The notes below the pieces were generated by a model, which was given only the letters and a program-made list of their open reading frames with translations, searched no databases and was not told where the DNA came from. From assembly GCA_023459215.1 (NCBI GenBank), contig JAEWVF010000071.1, positions 30,150 through 94,149 on the forward strand: a stretch of DNA of 64,000 nucleotides, read 5' to 3'. The position numbers and the translations under genes are program-made. Shown here in pieces: positions 29,031 to 37,934 of the stretch; position 1 is the first letter of the stretch; each line of letters starts with the position of its first letter. The stretch is from Chloroflexota bacterium. GTDB taxonomy: Bacteria > Chloroflexota > Anaerolineae > Anaerolineales > Villigracilaceae.

Positions 29031-29630
29031 CTAAGGGCCTTCAGTGGGCTCCGCGGCAGAGAGCGGCATAATCGAATAGGCATGTACCAATATCGGGCCG
29101 GTCCAACCTTCCATCAGATTTAGAATCTGATGATAATGATAATAAACTTCAATCAGAATAGCGCCAGTGTCAGGAGAACCACCAACCAATTTCGCTTGAA
29201 TATCCGCATTGGTGAAACGTGAAACCTGATTATCATATCGGCTCCAGCCATCAATATCTGGGTAACGGACAACACCTCCACTGGCAAAAGTAAAAACAGA
29301 GATAACAATATCATCGTTTATGGATGGATCCAAGCTGATTGGTTCTATGCTTCCTAAAATTTGTCTACTTTCAACAACGCCGCCTTCCAGGAGAATGGTC
29401 ACTGTATCCAGAAAATCTTGATTGATAATTCCGTTGCCTGGCGCTGTAAAAGGATCGCCTTTGCTGGCAACGCGTGCTGTTTCGCGGGTTCCTTCAACCA
29501 GAGTGATATATTGATTGAGCAAATAACCAAACTCTACTACGCCGGCCAGCATGGTAATAAGTACCATAAAAATAACAGCCAGTTCAATAAAGCTTTGCCC
29601 ATTTTGTTTGCGAGTTTTAATATTTTTCAT
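29031..29630 (-). CDS. TadE-like minor pilin
   Basis: 199 aa. Class III prepilin-like N-terminus: KQNGQSFIELAVIFMVLITML, with the Glu at position +5 after the cleavage region and the long hydrophobic helix. The remainder is a mixed beta domain of unknown structure. Operon neighbours are the prepilin peptidase upstream and the VWA/TadG gene downstream. Pilus fibre genes (Flp, TadA-C, RcpA) are not in the window, so the rest of the apparatus must be elsewhere. Confidence 0.8.
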   Translation of the reverse strand: MKNIKTRKQNGQSFIELAVIFMVLITMLAGVVEFGYLLNQYITLVEGTRETARVASKGDPFTAPGNGIINQDFLDTVTILLEGGVVESRQILGSIEPISLDPSINDDIVISVFTFASGGVVRYPDIDGWSRYDNQVSRFTNADIQAKLVGGSPDTGAILIEVYYHYHQILNLMEGWTGPILVHAYSIMPLSAAEPTEGP

Positions 29631-29705
29631 AATTCATCTTTTATAGAGGAAATACCTGACTCTAGTTTATTCAAAATAAAAGATTTAACCAATCCTACAT
29701 TTCTC

Positions 29706-30470
29706 CTAGCCAAAGAATAAAGCTAATACATTCTCGCGAAAAAAAATCATCATGCTTGCGCCAACAAGAAGAAAAGGCCCGTAGGCCGTAAAAACCGTCA
29801 TGGCGTTGTAGCGACGCATTAGAGAGAGGATAAGGATCATCAGCAGGCTAAAGAAGCCGCCGATAATAACCCCGATCAGGAGCGTCAACATGATATCGGG
29901 CCAGCCAACGAGTAACCCCAGCACAGCCGAGATGGTGACATCTCCGAAGCCAAGCGCCTCCTCATCGTCATCCTGGCCGAGTTTTTTGGCGCGGTATTTG
30001 GCAAAGATTGTGCCGATCCAATAAAAAATCAACATAACCCCGCCGCCGGCCAGTCCGCCAAAAAGGGTGGTTTGCCAGCCATGCAGTATTGTGCCTATCG
30101 CTGCAAAAATAATTCCACCGGCCAGGCTGACCACGTGCATGATGAGGCGATGTTCTACATCAATCACCGCGACAATGCCAAAGTAGGTTAGAATCAGGAT
30201 GGATATGCTGAAGCCAATCGTTGGCGGCCATATCCACAGGCAGACCGCAATCATAAGGCTTGCCAGCAGAACGAGATAGGAGCGTAAGCTCCTCCTGGTA
30301 TGGCAAATGCGGCAAGGTGTGAAAGAAATGTAATTTAAGAGCTTGAATGGGGCATTACAGGAAGGACAAACCGGCGCAGCAATTTTGCGTTGTGTCGGTA
30401 AAACATCTGACAAATAGTTGACAAAAACGCTGCACAGTAACCCAATGATAAGAATAAGTAAAATATTCAT
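29706..30470 (-). CDS. Prepilin peptidase, A24 family
   Basis: 254 aa, about eight TM helices. The cytoplasmic loop carries the two CxxC pairs (CPSCNAPF and CRICHTRR) seen in methylating type IV prepilin peptidases. The two catalytic Asp residues lie in AVIDVEHRLI and GFGDVTIS (GxGD motif). Cleaves the leader of prepilins such as the TadE proteins behind it. First gene of the - strand pilin operon; divergent from murA (111 bp between starts). Confidence 0.9.
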   Translation of the reverse strand: MNILLILIIGLLCSVFVNYLSDVLPTQRKIAAPVCPSCNAPFKLLNYISFTPCRICHTRRSLRSYLVLLASLMIAVCLWIWPPTIGFSISILILTYFGIVAVIDVEHRLIMHVVSLAGGIIFAAIGTILHGWQTTLFGGLAGGGVMLIFYWIGTIFAKYRAKKLGQDDDEEALGFGDVTISAVLGLLVGWPDIMLTLLIGVIIGGFFSLLMILILSLMRRYNAMTVFTAYGPFLLVGASMMIFFRENVLALFFG

Positions 30471-30581
30471 AGATAAAAGATTATATCTTGTTTATAGACA
30501 TACCCATAATCATTATTACTCTTGCGCGCCAAAAAGATATGGTTTCAACCTTACAATTTAATTACAACCCGGAGACTTTCT

Positions 30582-31880
30582 ATGGAAAAATTCATTGTGG
30601 ATGGTGGCGTACCCCTTGCAGGCGAGATTACCCCGGCCGGTAATAAAAATGCGGCTTTGCCGTTGTTGGCGGCTTGTTTATTAACGGAAGAACCTGTTGT
30701 TCTTCATAATGTTCCCCATATCCGCGATGTCAAGGATATGCGCAGCCTGGTGGAAAGCCTGGGGGTACAGGTCGAGGAACTGAGCGTCAGCACTTGGAGA
30801 ATCACCGCGCGTGAACTGCACCCTGCGGACCTTGATCCCGATCTTTGCCGTCGTATCCGCGCCTCGATTTTGCTCGCTGCTCCGGTCATGGTCCGCTCTG
30901 GGGAACTGCAAATCCCGCCTCCCGGAGGAGATGTTATCGGTCGTCGCCGGCTGGATACCCATATCCAGGCTTTTCGGGCGCTTGGCGCGCAAGTGACGTT
31001 TGACCGGGCCAGCTTGCTATTTGATTTTCGCTCGCCTGTTGAAGGGTTGCGCGGCGCAAGCATGTTGCTGGACGAGGCTTCGGTTTTGGGCACTGAAAAT
31101 GCGGTGATGGCGGCTGTCCTGGCCAAGGGAACTACGGTGATTAGCAACGCGGCCTCTGAGCCTCATGTTCAGCAGTTGTGCGATTTGCTGAATGTGCTCG
31201 GGGCGCAAATTTCAGGGATAGGCTCCAACACCCTGACCATTCAAGGGATTGAGCGTTTGCATGGCGGGGAATTTACAGTCGGCCCGGATTACCTGGAAGT
31301 AATCAGCTTTGTCGGCGCGGCAGTTGTGACCCGCGGCAGTATTCGCGTGCGCAATGCGGGGAATCAATACTTGGGAATGATTCGGATGGTGTTCAATCGT
31401 ATGGGGGTTGACTGGCAAGTTGACGGCGATGACATTCTTGTTCCGGCGGAACAGCGCCTGGTGATTGAGCCTGACCTGGGAAATGCCATCCCGGAGATTA
31501 AAACAAATATCTGGCCTGCCTTTCCCACGGATTTGATGAGTATTGCGATTGCTGTTGCTACCCAAGCGCAAGGCAGTATCCTCTTCCACGATTGGATGTA
31601 CCCGAGCCGCATGTTCTTTGTCGACAAACTGGTCGGGATGGGTGCGCAGATTGTTCTGTGTGACCCGCATCGCTGTATCGTTACTGGCCCAACGCGTTTG
31701 TTCGGCGAAAAAGCTGAAAGTCCGGATATCCGCGCCGGGATGACGTTGGTTTTGGCGGCCCTGGCGGCCCAAGGGAGGTCTGTGATCCGCAACGTGGGCC
31801 AGATCGACCGGGGCTATGAGCGTGTCGATGAAAAACTGCGCGCCTTGGGAGCCAGGATCGAACGGCAGCGCGAACAATAG
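30582..31880 (+). CDS. murA: UDP-N-acetylglucosamine 1-carboxyvinyltransferase with Asp at the catalytic Cys position
   Basis: 432 aa from ATG 30582 (GGAGA RBS; the frame is open to 30522). EPSP-synthase fold. First committed step of murein synthesis: transfer of enolpyruvate from PEP to UDP-GlcNAc in the cytoplasm. K22 and N23 in PAGNKNAALPLL are in place, as is the FPTDLMS block. In the active-site loop the usual Cys (Cys115 in E. coli) is Asp117, in PPPGGDVIGRRRLD (codon 30930-30932). The same Cys-to-Asp change is known from mycobacteria, chlamydiae and Borrelia, where the enzyme works but is not alkylated by fosfomycin. Single gene, closed by the terminator at 31888. Confidence 0.95.
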   Translation: MEKFIVDGGVPLAGEITPAGNKNAALPLLAACLLTEEPVVLHNVPHIRDVKDMRSLVESLGVQVEELSVSTWRITARELHPADLDPDLCRRIRASILLAAPVMVRSGELQIPPPGGDVIGRRRLDTHIQAFRALGAQVTFDRASLLFDFRSPVEGLRGASMLLDEASVLGTENAVMAAVLAKGTTVISNAASEPHVQQLCDLLNVLGAQISGIGSNTLTIQGIERLHGGEFTVGPDYLEVISFVGAAVVTRGSIRVRNAGNQYLGMIRMVFNRMGVDWQVDGDDILVPAEQRLVIEPDLGNAIPEIKTNIWPAFPTDLMSIAIAVATQAQGSILFHDWMYPSRMFFVDKLVGMGAQIVLCDPHRCIVTGPTRLFGEKAESPDIRAGMTLVLAALAAQGRSVIRNVGQIDRGYERVDEKLRALGARIERQREQ

Positions 31881-31887
31881 AAGAAAA

Positions 31888-31937
31888 GGAAACAAAAAGA
31901 CAGGCAACCTGTTAGGGCTGCCTGTCTTTTTGTTTCC
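31888..31937. terminator. Bidirectional intrinsic terminator
   Basis: Perfect 19-bp stem (31888-31906 with 31919-31937) with A5/T5 runs within the arms; between murA and the convergent lipoprotein gene. Confidence 0.88.
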
Positions 31938-31946
31938 AGTCGTGGA

Positions 31947-32522
31947 TTACGGACCCGCAATAACAACCTTATTATCTCTAATATAGAAAGTTGTTTTATC
32001 GGTATTATTGATGCGGAAAGAACCATAAAAAATCTTTTTGTCCCCAACAAAGACAACATAATCATAGGTGCCAAAGGGCAAATCCCAACGATGCTGCCGG
32101 CCTTCAAAGCTCCATTTATAGTAGTAAGGCCTCTCACCCTGGGTAGTTGTTCCTTGAATATTCAGGTGAATTGGGCTGATTTTTGTTTCGTTTTCAAACA
32201 AAACATACCCTTTGTCGACTCCGTTCGGCAATCCGGCTGGAGCGAACTCCCCGTAGAAAGGCGGAAGCGTGGGTGTAATGGTTGGAACAGGCGAAGGCGT
32301 TTCAGTTGGTGTTTCGCTTGGCAGAGGCGTTTCGGTGGGCAGGGGGGTCTCTGTTGGTGGCAGGGTGTTGGTTGGCATGGCCGTGAGTGTGCCGGAGACA
32401 ATCTCGCGCGCCAGGGCCTCGGTCGTCCCGGGAATATCCGGGGTGGGGGTGGGGGGTGTTGCCGGCGCGCAGGCAGAAAGTCCCACAACCAATAGCATGA
32501 TCCAGGTGAAAGCTTTTTTCAT
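31947..32522 (-). CDS. Lipoprotein with Thr/Pro linker and small C-terminal beta domain
   Basis: 191 aa from ATG at 32520-32522; the frame opens at 32633 over a hairpin and the end of the trx gene, so the shorter start is preferred. Signal peptide with lipobox GLSAC, then a linker with ETPLPTETPLPSETPTE-type repeats, then a domain of about 100 residues with aromatic residues (YYYKWSFEGRQHRWDLPFG). The C-terminal domain looks like a cell-surface beta-sandwich; no family assigned. Follows trxA and OsmC on the same strand but is separated from trxA by 88 bp with a small inverted repeat, so co-transcription is uncertain. Confidence 0.65.
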   Translation of the reverse strand: MKKAFTWIMLLVVGLSACAPATPPTPTPDIPGTTEALAREIVSGTLTAMPTNTLPPTETPLPTETPLPSETPTETPSPVPTITPTLPPFYGEFAPAGLPNGVDKGYVLFENETKISPIHLNIQGTTTQGERPYYYKWSFEGRQHRWDLPFGTYDYVVFVGDKKIFYGSFRINNTDKTTFYIRDNKVVIAGP

Positions 32523-32610
32523 TTTTTTTCTCCAATATGCAACAAAAAACCGCCATCCGATCTTCCTTGCCGGGCGTGGCGGTTCGAACTGCCAGACAAG
32601 CGTTCTATTT

Positions 32611-32955
32611 CTAGTTTTGCCCTGCGACCTCAAGGAATTGATTGACTGCTTCGCGCAGCATGCGTTCGGGCAAAGCTCCTACCTGGCGGTGAATAATCTT
32701 GCCGCCCGCGATAAACAACATCGTTGGAATACCCTGCACGCCAAACTCCCCGGCCCATTGTGGGTTTTCATCGGTGTTCACTTTGGCAATAATAACCTTA
32801 TCGGCAAATTCTGCCGCCAGCTTATCCAGAATCGGTGCAACCATTTTGCACGGTCCGCACCAGGGCGCCCAAAAATCGACGATTACCGGGGTTGTCGATT
32901 GCAAAACGATTTTCTCGAAAGCAGCGTCTGTGACATGAATGGGTTCCGAAGCCAT
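32611..32955 (-). CDS. trxA: Thioredoxin
   Basis: 114 aa, full-length thioredoxin fold. Active site WAPWCGPCKMVAP, cis-Pro loop GIPTMLFI, and the central Asp in PVIVDFWAPW. General cytoplasmic dithiol-disulfide reductase. Follows the OsmC gene by 12 bp, so the two form a redox/stress operon. Good RBS (GGAGGAG) in front. Confidence 0.95.
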   Translation of the reverse strand: MASEPIHVTDAAFEKIVLQSTTPVIVDFWAPWCGPCKMVAPILDKLAAEFADKVIIAKVNTDENPQWAGEFGVQGIPTMLFIAGGKIIHRQVGALPERMLREAVNQFLEVAGQN

Positions 32956-32967
32956 AACTCCTCCAGA

Positions 32968-33408
32968 TTACTCGCGGATAATACGATAAGTCGAATGGAT
33001 TGGGCCGGCTTTCGTCAGGGTGCCGCCGACAGAGCAATATTTTTCCTCGGAGAGTTGAATTGCCTGCTCAACATCCTTTTCCTTTAAATCATCTCCCCAT
33101 AACACGTATTCCACCTTGAATTCGGTATAAATCATCGGGTAAGTATCGATTTTCTGGTTTCCCAGTACGCGCACTTCGAATTTTTCTGGTTTCTGGCGTT
33201 TCTTTTCCAGGATCGAGATGATGTCCATGCCGGTGCATCCGGCCAGACCGGCCAGCAGCATTTCCATCGGGCCAATGCCTGGGTTGCCATCCCGATCTTT
33301 ACCCATCAGCGCTACGCCGCCGGCTGGGTTGCGAACCACATACCCATTTTCTCCATCCCAGGTCGTGGTAACTTCCTTCCAAAGGTTGGTCGATTTTTCT
33401 TCACTCAT
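32968..33408 (-). CDS. OsmC family (peroxide or organic hydroperoxide detoxification) protein
   Basis: 146 aa. OsmC/Ohr fold: GGVALMGKDRDGNPGIGPMEML, the redox Cys in LAGCTGMDIISIL, and a C-terminal EEKYCSVGGTLT segment with the second Cys. In OsmC/Ohr enzymes two Cys residues reduce hydroperoxides, recycled by thiols; here the spacing suits the YhfA/OsmC-like subgroup. Operon with thioredoxin directly downstream fits a thiol-dependent role. Divergent from ftsY. Confidence 0.85.
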   Translation of the reverse strand: MSEEKSTNLWKEVTTTWDGENGYVVRNPAGGVALMGKDRDGNPGIGPMEMLLAGLAGCTGMDIISILEKKRQKPEKFEVRVLGNQKIDTYPMIYTEFKVEYVLWGDDLKEKDVEQAIQLSEEKYCSVGGTLTKAGPIHSTYRIIRE

Positions 33409-33454
33409 AAGGTCTCCTGTCAGCTTTGGGAGTATATCATAACCCTGCCCGTGA

Positions 33455-33460
33455 TATAAT
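33455..33460 (+). promoter_or_regulatory. -10 box of ftsY (probable leaderless or very short leader)
   Basis: TATAAT ends 10 nt before the ATG at 33471 and no Shine-Dalgarno sequence lies between. Confidence 0.45.
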
Positions 33461-33470
33461 CCCCGCCGCT

Positions 33471-34376
33471 ATGGCAGACTTCTTCTCAAAATGGCGCGAG
33501 GGACTCGCGCGAACCAGTAAAGCCACCTTCGGACGCCTGGCAGGTATGCTCGGCGCCACGGAGATTAACCAGGATACCTGGGATGATTTGGAAGCCTTGC
33601 TCGTCCAGGCGGATATCGGCATCGAAACGACCCAGGCTGTGCTGGATGCGCTGCGCGCTGAAGTTCGCCGCCAGGGCCTGACCAGGGCCGCCGATTTACA
33701 GGCTGTTCTCAAAGCCGAATTGCGCTCCCGTTTAAATACCCCGCCTGCTATCAAGTTTGGCGATAAACCGGCAGTCATCCTGCTTGTGGGTGTCAACGGG
33801 TCGGGCAAAACGACCAGCGCTGCAAAACTGACCCAGCGTTTCAAGAGCGAAGGAAAATCGGTTTTACTCGGCGCGGCAGACACTTTCCGCGCCGCAGCGG
33901 TCGACCAACTCCAGGTCTGGGGAGACAGGTTGGGGGTGGATGTGATCTCCGGTGCTCCCGAATCGGACCCCGGCGCGGTTGCTTATAGCGCAGTCCAGGC
34001 TGGGGCGGCCCGCAACATCGACATTGTCATGGTGGATACCGCCGGGCGTCTGCATACCCGCTTCAATTTAATGGAAGAGCTAAAAAAGGTTTATCGCGTG
34101 GTCGGGAAGGCCTTGCCGGGCGCGCCCCATGCCGTTTGGTTGGTGCTGGACGCCACGACCGGTCAGAATGCTTTGCACCAGGCGCGCGCCTTCAAGGATG
34201 CTGTCGCAGTGACCGGGGTTATTCTCTCGAAGCTGGATTCGTCGGCGCGCGGCGGCATGGCGTTTGCCATCCAGCGCGAACTAAACCTGCCGATCCTGTT
34301 CGCCGGGCTGGGTGAGAAACCCGAAGACTTGACGCCCTTCGATCCGGATGCGTTTGTTGAAGGTATTTTAGGCTAA
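33471..34376 (+). CDS. ftsY: Signal recognition particle receptor FtsY
   Basis: 301 aa from ATG 33471 (the open frame from 33426 would start before the promoter). Short form without an acidic A domain: N domain of about 85 residues, then the G domain with GVNGSGKTTSAAKL (G1), DTFRAAA, DTAGRLHT (G3) and SKLDSSARGG (G4-like TKxD/SKLD). Docks SRP-ribosome complexes at the membrane for co-translational insertion. Followed by prfB after 48 bp, probably in one transcript. Confidence 0.96.
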   Translation: MADFFSKWREGLARTSKATFGRLAGMLGATEINQDTWDDLEALLVQADIGIETTQAVLDALRAEVRRQGLTRAADLQAVLKAELRSRLNTPPAIKFGDKPAVILLVGVNGSGKTTSAAKLTQRFKSEGKSVLLGAADTFRAAAVDQLQVWGDRLGVDVISGAPESDPGAVAYSAVQAGAARNIDIVMVDTAGRLHTRFNLMEELKKVYRVVGKALPGAPHAVWLVLDATTGQNALHQARAFKDAVAVTGVILSKLDSSARGGMAFAIQRELNLPILFAGLGEKPEDLTPFDPDAFVEGILG

Positions 34377-34424
34377 CTCAAGGCAGGAGACCGTTCAGCG
34401 TTTCCAATTTTAAATGGAGGAAAG

Positions 34425-35511
34425 ATGCAAGACCTGATTGACCGTTTGAATACTGTGGGGGCCGAACTCGCTCATTTATTGGAGCGTCTTTGACTTTGCT
34501 GGCAAAGAATCCCGGCTTGCTGATTTAGACAACCAAATTGCTGCGCCCGATTTCTGGAACGATCCGCAAGCCGCCCAACGTGTGAGTAAAACGGCGGCTG
34601 GTTTGCGCTCGGAACTGGAGGCTTGGCGTAGCTTGCAGAACCGCATCCGTGATGGGCTAGAACTGGCCGGGCTGGACGATGACAGCCTGCGCGCCGAACT
34701 CGAATCCGAAGTGACTGCTCTGGAATCTGAGATCGAAAAACGCGCTTTTGCGGCCATGCTTTCCGGTCCGTATGATTCCGGGGATGCCATCCTGGCTATT
34801 CACGCCGGGGCGGGCGGAACGGATGCCCAGGATTGGGCCCAGATGTTGCTGCGCATGTATGTGCGTTGGGGCGAGGCCCAGGGTTTTGAAGTCGAACAAT
34901 TGGATATGACCGAGGGGGAAGAGATTGGGGTCAAATCGGTGACTCTGTCCTTTAGCGGCCGCTATGCTTTCGGTTATTTGCGCCCCGAAAAGGGAGTTCA
35001 CCGCCTGGTGCGCCTTTCGCCTTTCGATGCCGCTCATCGCCGCCATACCTCGTTTGCCCTGGTGGAAGTTTTGCCGCAGATTGAGAGCGACGATGGCGAA
35101 ATTCAGATCGACCCCGGCGATTTGCGCATCGATGTATATCGTTCTTCCAGCGCAGGTGGCCAGAACGTCCAGAAGAACGCGACGGCAATCCGCATCACCC
35201 ACGCTCCGAGCGGGATTGTGGTAACCTGCCAGAACGAACGCTCCCAGTTGCAGAATCGCGAAACCGCCATGCGGATTTTGCGGGCGCGTCTGTTCGAAAT
35301 CCAGCAGGCCAAGCGCGAGGAAGAGATTGCCGTTTTGAGGGGCGACTATACCAAGGCTGAATGGGGCAGCCAGATTCGCTCCTATGTTTTGCATCCCTAC
35401 CAGATGGTCAAAGACCATCGCACCGATTTCGAAGTGGGCAACGCCCAGTCGGTGCTGGATGGCAACTTGAACGGCTTTATGGAAGCCTATTTGCGAGACC
35501 CTGGCGAATAA
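34425..35511 (+). CDS. prfB: Peptide chain release factor 2, expressed through a programmed +1 frameshift
   Basis: Full protein is 361 aa, read as 34425-34490 joined to 34492-35511. Frame 0 starts at ATG 34425 (GGAGGA RBS), runs 22 codons to CTT and meets TGA at 34491-34493 (context CTTTGAC). A GGAG box sits three bases before the CTT, as in the E. coli recoding site. After slipping by one base the frame continues GAC TTT GCT. RF2 marks: SPF tripeptide in VRLSPFDAAHRR (UGA/UAA recognition) and GGQ in SSAGGQNVQKNATA (peptidyl-tRNA hydrolysis). When RF2 is scarce, slow reading of UGA allows the shift, so the gene controls itself. Not a broken gene. Confidence 0.95.
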
Positions 35512-35533
35512 TCAGCAAGTTTCATTTTTAAAC

Positions 35534-35577
35534 AAAAAGTGACCTGTCAGTGATAGATTATCGACAAGTCACTTTTT
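35534..35577. terminator. Bidirectional terminator-like hairpin
   Basis: 10-bp outer stem (35534-35543 with 35568-35577) plus an inner TGTC/GACA pairing; A5/T5 ends. Between prfB and the convergent lipoprotein gene. Confidence 0.7.
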
Positions 35578-35591
35578 AGGTTGTTTGGGTA

Positions 35592-36464
35592 TTATGGACC
35601 AGGTGTTACTGGTGTTTCGGTAGAGGTGTTGATTGGCTCCGGGGTAAACGTGAAGGTTGCGGTGGGTGGTATCGGCGTGTTGGTATTTGTCGCTGTGGCT
35701 GGCACCGTGGTATTGGTTGCTGTGGCTGGTGCTGAAGTTTTAGTGGCGGTATGGGTCGGGCCGGGAACCACGATGGTTACTGTCAAGACTGCGCCGAAAG
35801 ATTCCCAATTGGGGGTGGCCATGCGCCATTGGCTGGTGTAAGTGCCCGGGGCCGTGGGGGCAACCATCTCAAGCCTGACGCGGGCGGTCGCACCAATGCC
35901 GACTTTTTGACCGATACGGGTTGAATCGCTGCCGAGCATATCACCGCCAACGTATACCAGCCGATAATCATTGGTCCAGGTGCAGGTGCCGGAACCGGAA
36001 TTTTTGATTTCCCAAATTTTTGTGAAGGATTGTCCCGGCTGGACGGTGGCTTTATCGGGATAGGTCACATGGCCGATGAAGGTTGAATCGTTGCAGCCGA
36101 GGGTGCGCGAGGTGGCGCTACCGGTTGGGGTGGGGCTGGGGCCGGCAGTAAACGTTGCCAGCGGGATGGGCGTGTTGACAATCAGCAAAGGCGCGGCTGT
36201 ATTTGTCGCCAAGCCCACCCGCGTTTCTGTGGCGGGCGGCGTATTGCTGGGGCTGGCAGTCACAGTCATCGTCGCGCTGGGAATAGCCAGGGCGGCATTG
36301 GTCAATTGGGCTGAGAGCGTCTCAGCTGCAGCAGTGTAGACCGCATCCACACTGAAGGGTGTAGCGGTCGGTTCAGCATTGCTTGCCCCACATGCGCTGA
36401 GCAGGATGGCTGCCAGCGTGAATATGCTGAAGAGAAGATAGGGTTTGTGATTTTTTGTGTTCAT
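35592..36464 (-). CDS. Lipoprotein with NBR1-type Ig-like domain
   Basis: 290 aa. Signal peptide with lipobox ILLSAC, a Thr/Ala/Pro linker of about 100 residues, then an Ig-like domain (about 125-235) with the NBR1/Ig-like (FW) pattern: QSFTKIWEIKNSGSGTCTW, YVGGDMLG, and GTYTSQWRMATPNWESFG. A second Thr/Pro-rich tail follows. In eukaryotes the FW domain of NBR1 binds partner proteins; in Chloroflexota the domain is common on secreted proteins, where its ligand is unknown. Surface display with stalk-like linkers is likely. Single gene. Confidence 0.8.
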   Translation of the reverse strand: MNTKNHKPYLLFSIFTLAAILLSACGASNAEPTATPFSVDAVYTAAAETLSAQLTNAALAIPSATMTVTASPSNTPPATETRVGLATNTAAPLLIVNTPIPLATFTAGPSPTPTGSATSRTLGCNDSTFIGHVTYPDKATVQPGQSFTKIWEIKNSGSGTCTWTNDYRLVYVGGDMLGSDSTRIGQKVGIGATARVRLEMVAPTAPGTYTSQWRMATPNWESFGAVLTVTIVVPGPTHTATKTSAPATATNTTVPATATNTNTPIPPTATFTFTPEPINTSTETPVTPGP

Positions 36465-36761
36465 CGTTTTATCCTATTCATCCAGACGGTGTTGGTTGGC
36501 TGAAGGTTCCCGTTTGGCATGAAGGCATTATTCTACACCCGATTTTGAAACAAGTTGTCTATCCCACCCTTAAAATGCTTTTCTTATATGACATTTGTCA
36601 TTAGAATAGCCTGACAAAAGGTGACAGGAGTGACTAGATTCAAGCTGGATGATTTTATATAATCAAGTTGTCAGACATCTATTGTTATCGTGGTCGTTTG
36701 TTTTGCAAGCCAGATCGATTAATCTCTTTTGATTGGTGAATTGCTGTTTTGAGTAGGCAGC
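36465..36761. other. Regulatory gap upstream of the nucleoside-type ABC operon
   Basis: 297 bp without a gene. Contains the palindrome TGACATTTGTCA (36589-36600), the 14-mer GACAAAAGGTGACA (36613-36626), also present inverted at 22603-22616, and a TATAAT box at 36658-36663. The -35 region is unclear. These could be operator sites for the importer operon. Confidence 0.35.
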
Positions 36762-37934
36762 ATGAGCCTGTTCCCTGGGTGCGCGATGAAAAATTTCCTG
36801 GCTAAAATTAACAATTCAAAGTACGTAGATGGCTTGCTGCCGGTAATTGCGGCCCTGGCGGCCCTGGCAGTGGGGGCGATCATGCTGGTGTTCCTGGGCG
36901 TTGATCCGCTGGTGGCTTACCGGGCAATGCTGGTCGGCGCTTTTGGCAGCCCGAATGCGCTGGCAGAGACCGCGGTCAAGGCTGTCCCGCTGCTCTTGAT
37001 CGGCCTGGGGATTTGCATCTCCTTCCGGGCCAAGGTGATCAATATCGGCGGTGAAGGCCAGATGATTGTTGGCGCTTTAATGGCAACCACGCTGGGCTTG
37101 ACCATCCCCGACCTGCCTGGCTGGCTGGCCATCTCGTTGGCGATGATATTCGGCTTTTTGGGCGGGGCTATTTGGGGGGCGATACCGGGGATTTTGAAGG
37201 CGTATTTCAATGTAAATGAAATCTTAAGCACGGTGATGATGAACGCGATTGCGGTGCAGTTGATGAATTTCCTGCTGCGCGGTCCGTTGATTGATCCAAA
37301 TCAGGCCGAACTTCTTTCAAAAATCCCGCAAACGGCGCGCTTGCCCGATGCGTATCACCTGGCGCGCTGGCTGCCGACCCGCCTGCATGCTGGCGTGATT
37401 ATTGCGGTCATCCTGGCCTTTGTGGTCTATCTCTTGCTTTTCCATACTACGCTTGGGTATCGCATTCGCGCTGTCGGGTTCAACCCCGAGGCTTCGCGCT
37501 ACGGCGGGATTCGCGTTCGCCGCCAGGTTGTGATTGCCTTGCTGCTCAGCGGTGCTTTTGCCGGTCTGGCGGGCGCAGTTCAAATCTACGGGTTGAATTA
37601 TCGCATGATTACTGACGGTTCGGCCACCGGATTTACCGGCAGCGCCGGATTTAACGGCATCGTGACCGCCTTGTTTGGCGGTTTGCATCCCCTGGGCACC
37701 ATTCCGGCCTCGTTTTTCTTTGGCGCTTTGTTGGTGGGAGCCAATAGTATGCAGCGCATCTCGCAGGTTCCATCCGCGTTTGTGATTGCTTTGAATGGCC
37801 TGGTTGTTATTTTCGTGGTCAGCTCGGCAATCTGGCAGGAGGCGCGTCAGCGCAAACGCCGCCTGGATGAAGTGCGCGATGAACCCGCCCCGGCTCCAGC
37901 CGCGACATCGACTCAACAGGACGGCCAGGTATGA
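36762..37934 (+). CDS. ABC transporter permease, nucleoside/BMP type (first permease)
   Basis: 390 aa, or 382 if the ATG at 36786 is used (both have weak RBS). BPD_transp_2 fold with about ten TM helices; conserved lines ISFRAKVINIGGEGQMIVGA, FNVNEILSTVMMNAIAVQL and the EAA-like loop RIRAVGFNPEASRYGGI. This is the YufP type that works with YufO (ATPase), YufQ (second permease) and a BMP lipoprotein for purine nucleoside uptake. The C-terminal tail is Pro/Ala-rich. Overlaps the second permease gene by 4 bp. Confidence 0.9.
   Translation: MSLFPGCAMKNFLAKINNSKYVDGLLPVIAALAALAVGAIMLVFLGVDPLVAYRAMLVGAFGSPNALAETAVKAVPLLLIGLGICISFRAKVINIGGEGQMIVGALMATTLGLTIPDLPGWLAISLAMIFGFLGGAIWGAIPGILKAYFNVNEILSTVMMNAIAVQLMNFLLRGPLIDPNQAELLSKIPQTARLPDAYHLARWLPTRLHAGVIIAVILAFVVYLLLFHTTLGYRIRAVGFNPEASRYGGIRVRRQVVIALLLSGAFAGLAGAVQIYGLNYRMITDGSATGFTGSAGFNGIVTALFGGLHPLGTIPASFFFGALLVGANSMQRISQVPSAFVIALNGLVVIFVVSSAIWQEARQRKRRLDEVRDEPAPAPAATSTQQDGQV

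Noticed and set aside
34491..34493. In-frame TGA near the start of prfB as a sign of a broken gene
   Set aside because: Position, CTTTGAC context and the GGAG box are those of the RF2 programmed frameshift.
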